NCBI GenBank assembly: GCA_964492485.1
Contig: CAZBKM010000017.1
Location: 1-53,533, forward strand
Length of the DNA stretch: 53,533 nucleotides
Direction of reading: 5' to 3'
DNA from: UBA5336 sp964492485
Lineage (GTDB): Bacteria > Pseudomonadota > Alphaproteobacteria > Caulobacterales > Hyphomonadaceae
Shown here in pieces: positions 52,764 through 53,533 of this stretch (within the stretch, counting starts at the first letter, position 1; the number at the start of each line of letters is the position of its first letter). The position numbers and the translations under genes were made by a program. A model generated the notes under the pieces. It saw only the letters and a list, made by a program, of their open reading frames with translations. It did not search any database and was not told where the DNA came from.

Positions 52764-53533
52764 ATGGCTAAGATCATCGGCATCGACCTCGGGACAACCA
52801 ACTCCTGCGTCGCCGTCATGGAGGGCAACCAGGCCAAGGTGATCGAGAACGCGGAAGGCAACAGGACGACCCCCTCCGTGGTTGCCTTCACCGAGAACGG
52901 CGAACGCCTTATCGGCCAGCCCGCACGCCGCCAGGCGGTAACGAACCCGGACTACACCTTCTATGCGATCAAGCGCCTGATCGGACGGCAGTACGATGAT
53001 CCGACGGCGCAGAAGGACAAGGAGATTTCGCCGTTCGACATCGTGAAGGGACCCAATGGCGACGCCTGGGTACAGGGCCGCGAGAAGCAGTACGCGCCGC
53101 AGGAAATCTCCGCTTTCGTCCTGCAGAAGATGAAGGAGACCGCCGAGAGCTATCTCGGTGAGGAGGTGACCCAGGCCGTCATCACCGTCCCCGCCTACTT
53201 CAACGACAGCCAGCGCCAGGCGACGAAAGACGCCGGCCGGATCGCCGGGCTCGAAGTCCTGCGGATCATCAACGAACCGACTGCGGCCGCCCTGGCCTAC
53301 GGGCTCGAGAAGAATGAGGGCAAGACCATCGCCGTCTACGATCTGGGCGGTGGCACATTCGACATCTCGATCCTGGAGATCGGAGACGGCGTATTTGAAG
53401 TGCTCTCCACGAATGGCGACACCTTCCTGGGCGGAGAGGACTTCGACCTGCGGATCGTCGAGCACCTCGCCGAGGAGTTCAAGAAGGAGCAGGGGATCGA
53501 CCTGCGCAAGGACAAGCTCGCCCTGCAGCGCCT
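52764..53533 (+). CDS. dnaK: Molecular chaperone DnaK (partial, runs off the window)
   Basis: This is the Hsp70 chaperone. The first 256 codons are visible, and the gene continues past the window end. The N-terminal ATPase domain has IIGIDLGTTNSCVAV (phosphate-1 loop), AVITVPAYFNDSQRQATKDAG, EPTAAALAYGLE and the phosphate-2 loop DLGGGTFDISIL. It forms the chaperone machine with GrpE and DnaJ and keeps RpoH inactive in unstressed cells. It is not in the same operon as grpE because the DUF2061 gene on the opposite strand separates them. Confidence 0.98.
   Translation, partial: MAKIIGIDLGTTNSCVAVMEGNQAKVIENAEGNRTTPSVVAFTENGERLIGQPARRQAVTNPDYTFYAIKRLIGRQYDDPTAQKDKEISPFDIVKGPNGDAWVQGREKQYAPQEISAFVLQKMKETAESYLGEEVTQAVITVPAYFNDSQRQATKDAGRIAGLEVLRIINEPTAAALAYGLEKNEGKTIAVYDLGGGTFDISILEIGDGVFEVLSTNGDTFLGGEDFDLRIVEHLAEEFKKEQGIDLRKDKLALQR

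Overview
The window is high-GC chromosomal DNA from an alphaproteobacterium. The evidence is alpha-type gene neighbourhoods (proA-nadD-rsfS-rlmH, envC-ctpA-deacetylase-rppH, rdgB-hemW beside rph and hrcA-grpE), sigma-32 promoters of the CTTG / CYTATNTNNG type, and ExoD, RpoH and NDUFA9-like proteins. A Maricaulales or Hyphomonadales-like marine bacterium is a reasonable guess, but the sequence does not settle the genus.

Layout. 0.1-4.3 kb: FMN azoreductase, a secreted redoxin, malate dehydrogenase, an HxlR regulator and an NDUFA9-like NAD(P)-binding protein. 4.55-6.9 kb: tRNA-Leu(CAG) followed by a small, AT-richer integrated element. It carries a Fic-domain protein, is bounded by a 16-bp direct repeat of the tRNA 3' end, and contains no integrase. 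7.1-13.4 kb: a PQQ sugar dehydrogenase fused to cytochrome c, a metallophosphoesterase, an alkylsulfatase lipoprotein, dUTPase and two unknown genes. 13.5-18.9 kb (+): envC-like, ctpA, divergent polysaccharide deacetylase, rppH and an alpha/beta hydrolase. 19-31 kb (-): sucC-sucD-sucA-sucB and lpd, encoding succinyl-CoA synthetase and the 2-oxoglutarate dehydrogenase complex, flanked by an MFS transporter and an esterase. 31-37 kb (-): PhoD-type lipoprotein, TAXI-type binding protein, then proA-nadD-rsfS-rlmH. 37-43 kb: xerC, dsbB, exoD, tRNA-Leu(CAA), a GT4 glycosyltransferase with galE, and a GST. 43-53.5 kb: rpoH, a DUF2975/HTH pair, rdgB-hemW, rph, three Tad-pilus-type genes (TadG-like and two TadE-like), hrcA-grpE, a DUF2061 protein and the start of dnaK.

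Functional themes. mdh, sucABCD and lpd make up a large part of the TCA cycle. rpoH, hrcA, grpE and dnaK form a heat-shock group, and three of their upstream regions carry matching sigma-32 promoter candidates. envC-like and ctpA serve envelope and cell-division work.

Most interesting signals. These are the tRNA-Leu-anchored Fic island with a palindrome just upstream of fic; two families of dispersed palindromic intergenic repeats, one abutting stop codons; a conserved alphaproteobacterial cluster split so that a single ~20-kb inversion would restore it; an rsfS gene whose conserved N-terminus lies upstream of any ATG/GTG/TTG; a two-lipoyl-domain SucB; and Tad genes inserted between rph and hrcA. 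I saw no CRISPR array, rRNA or clear phage genes, and no convincing wholly new multi-gene system.
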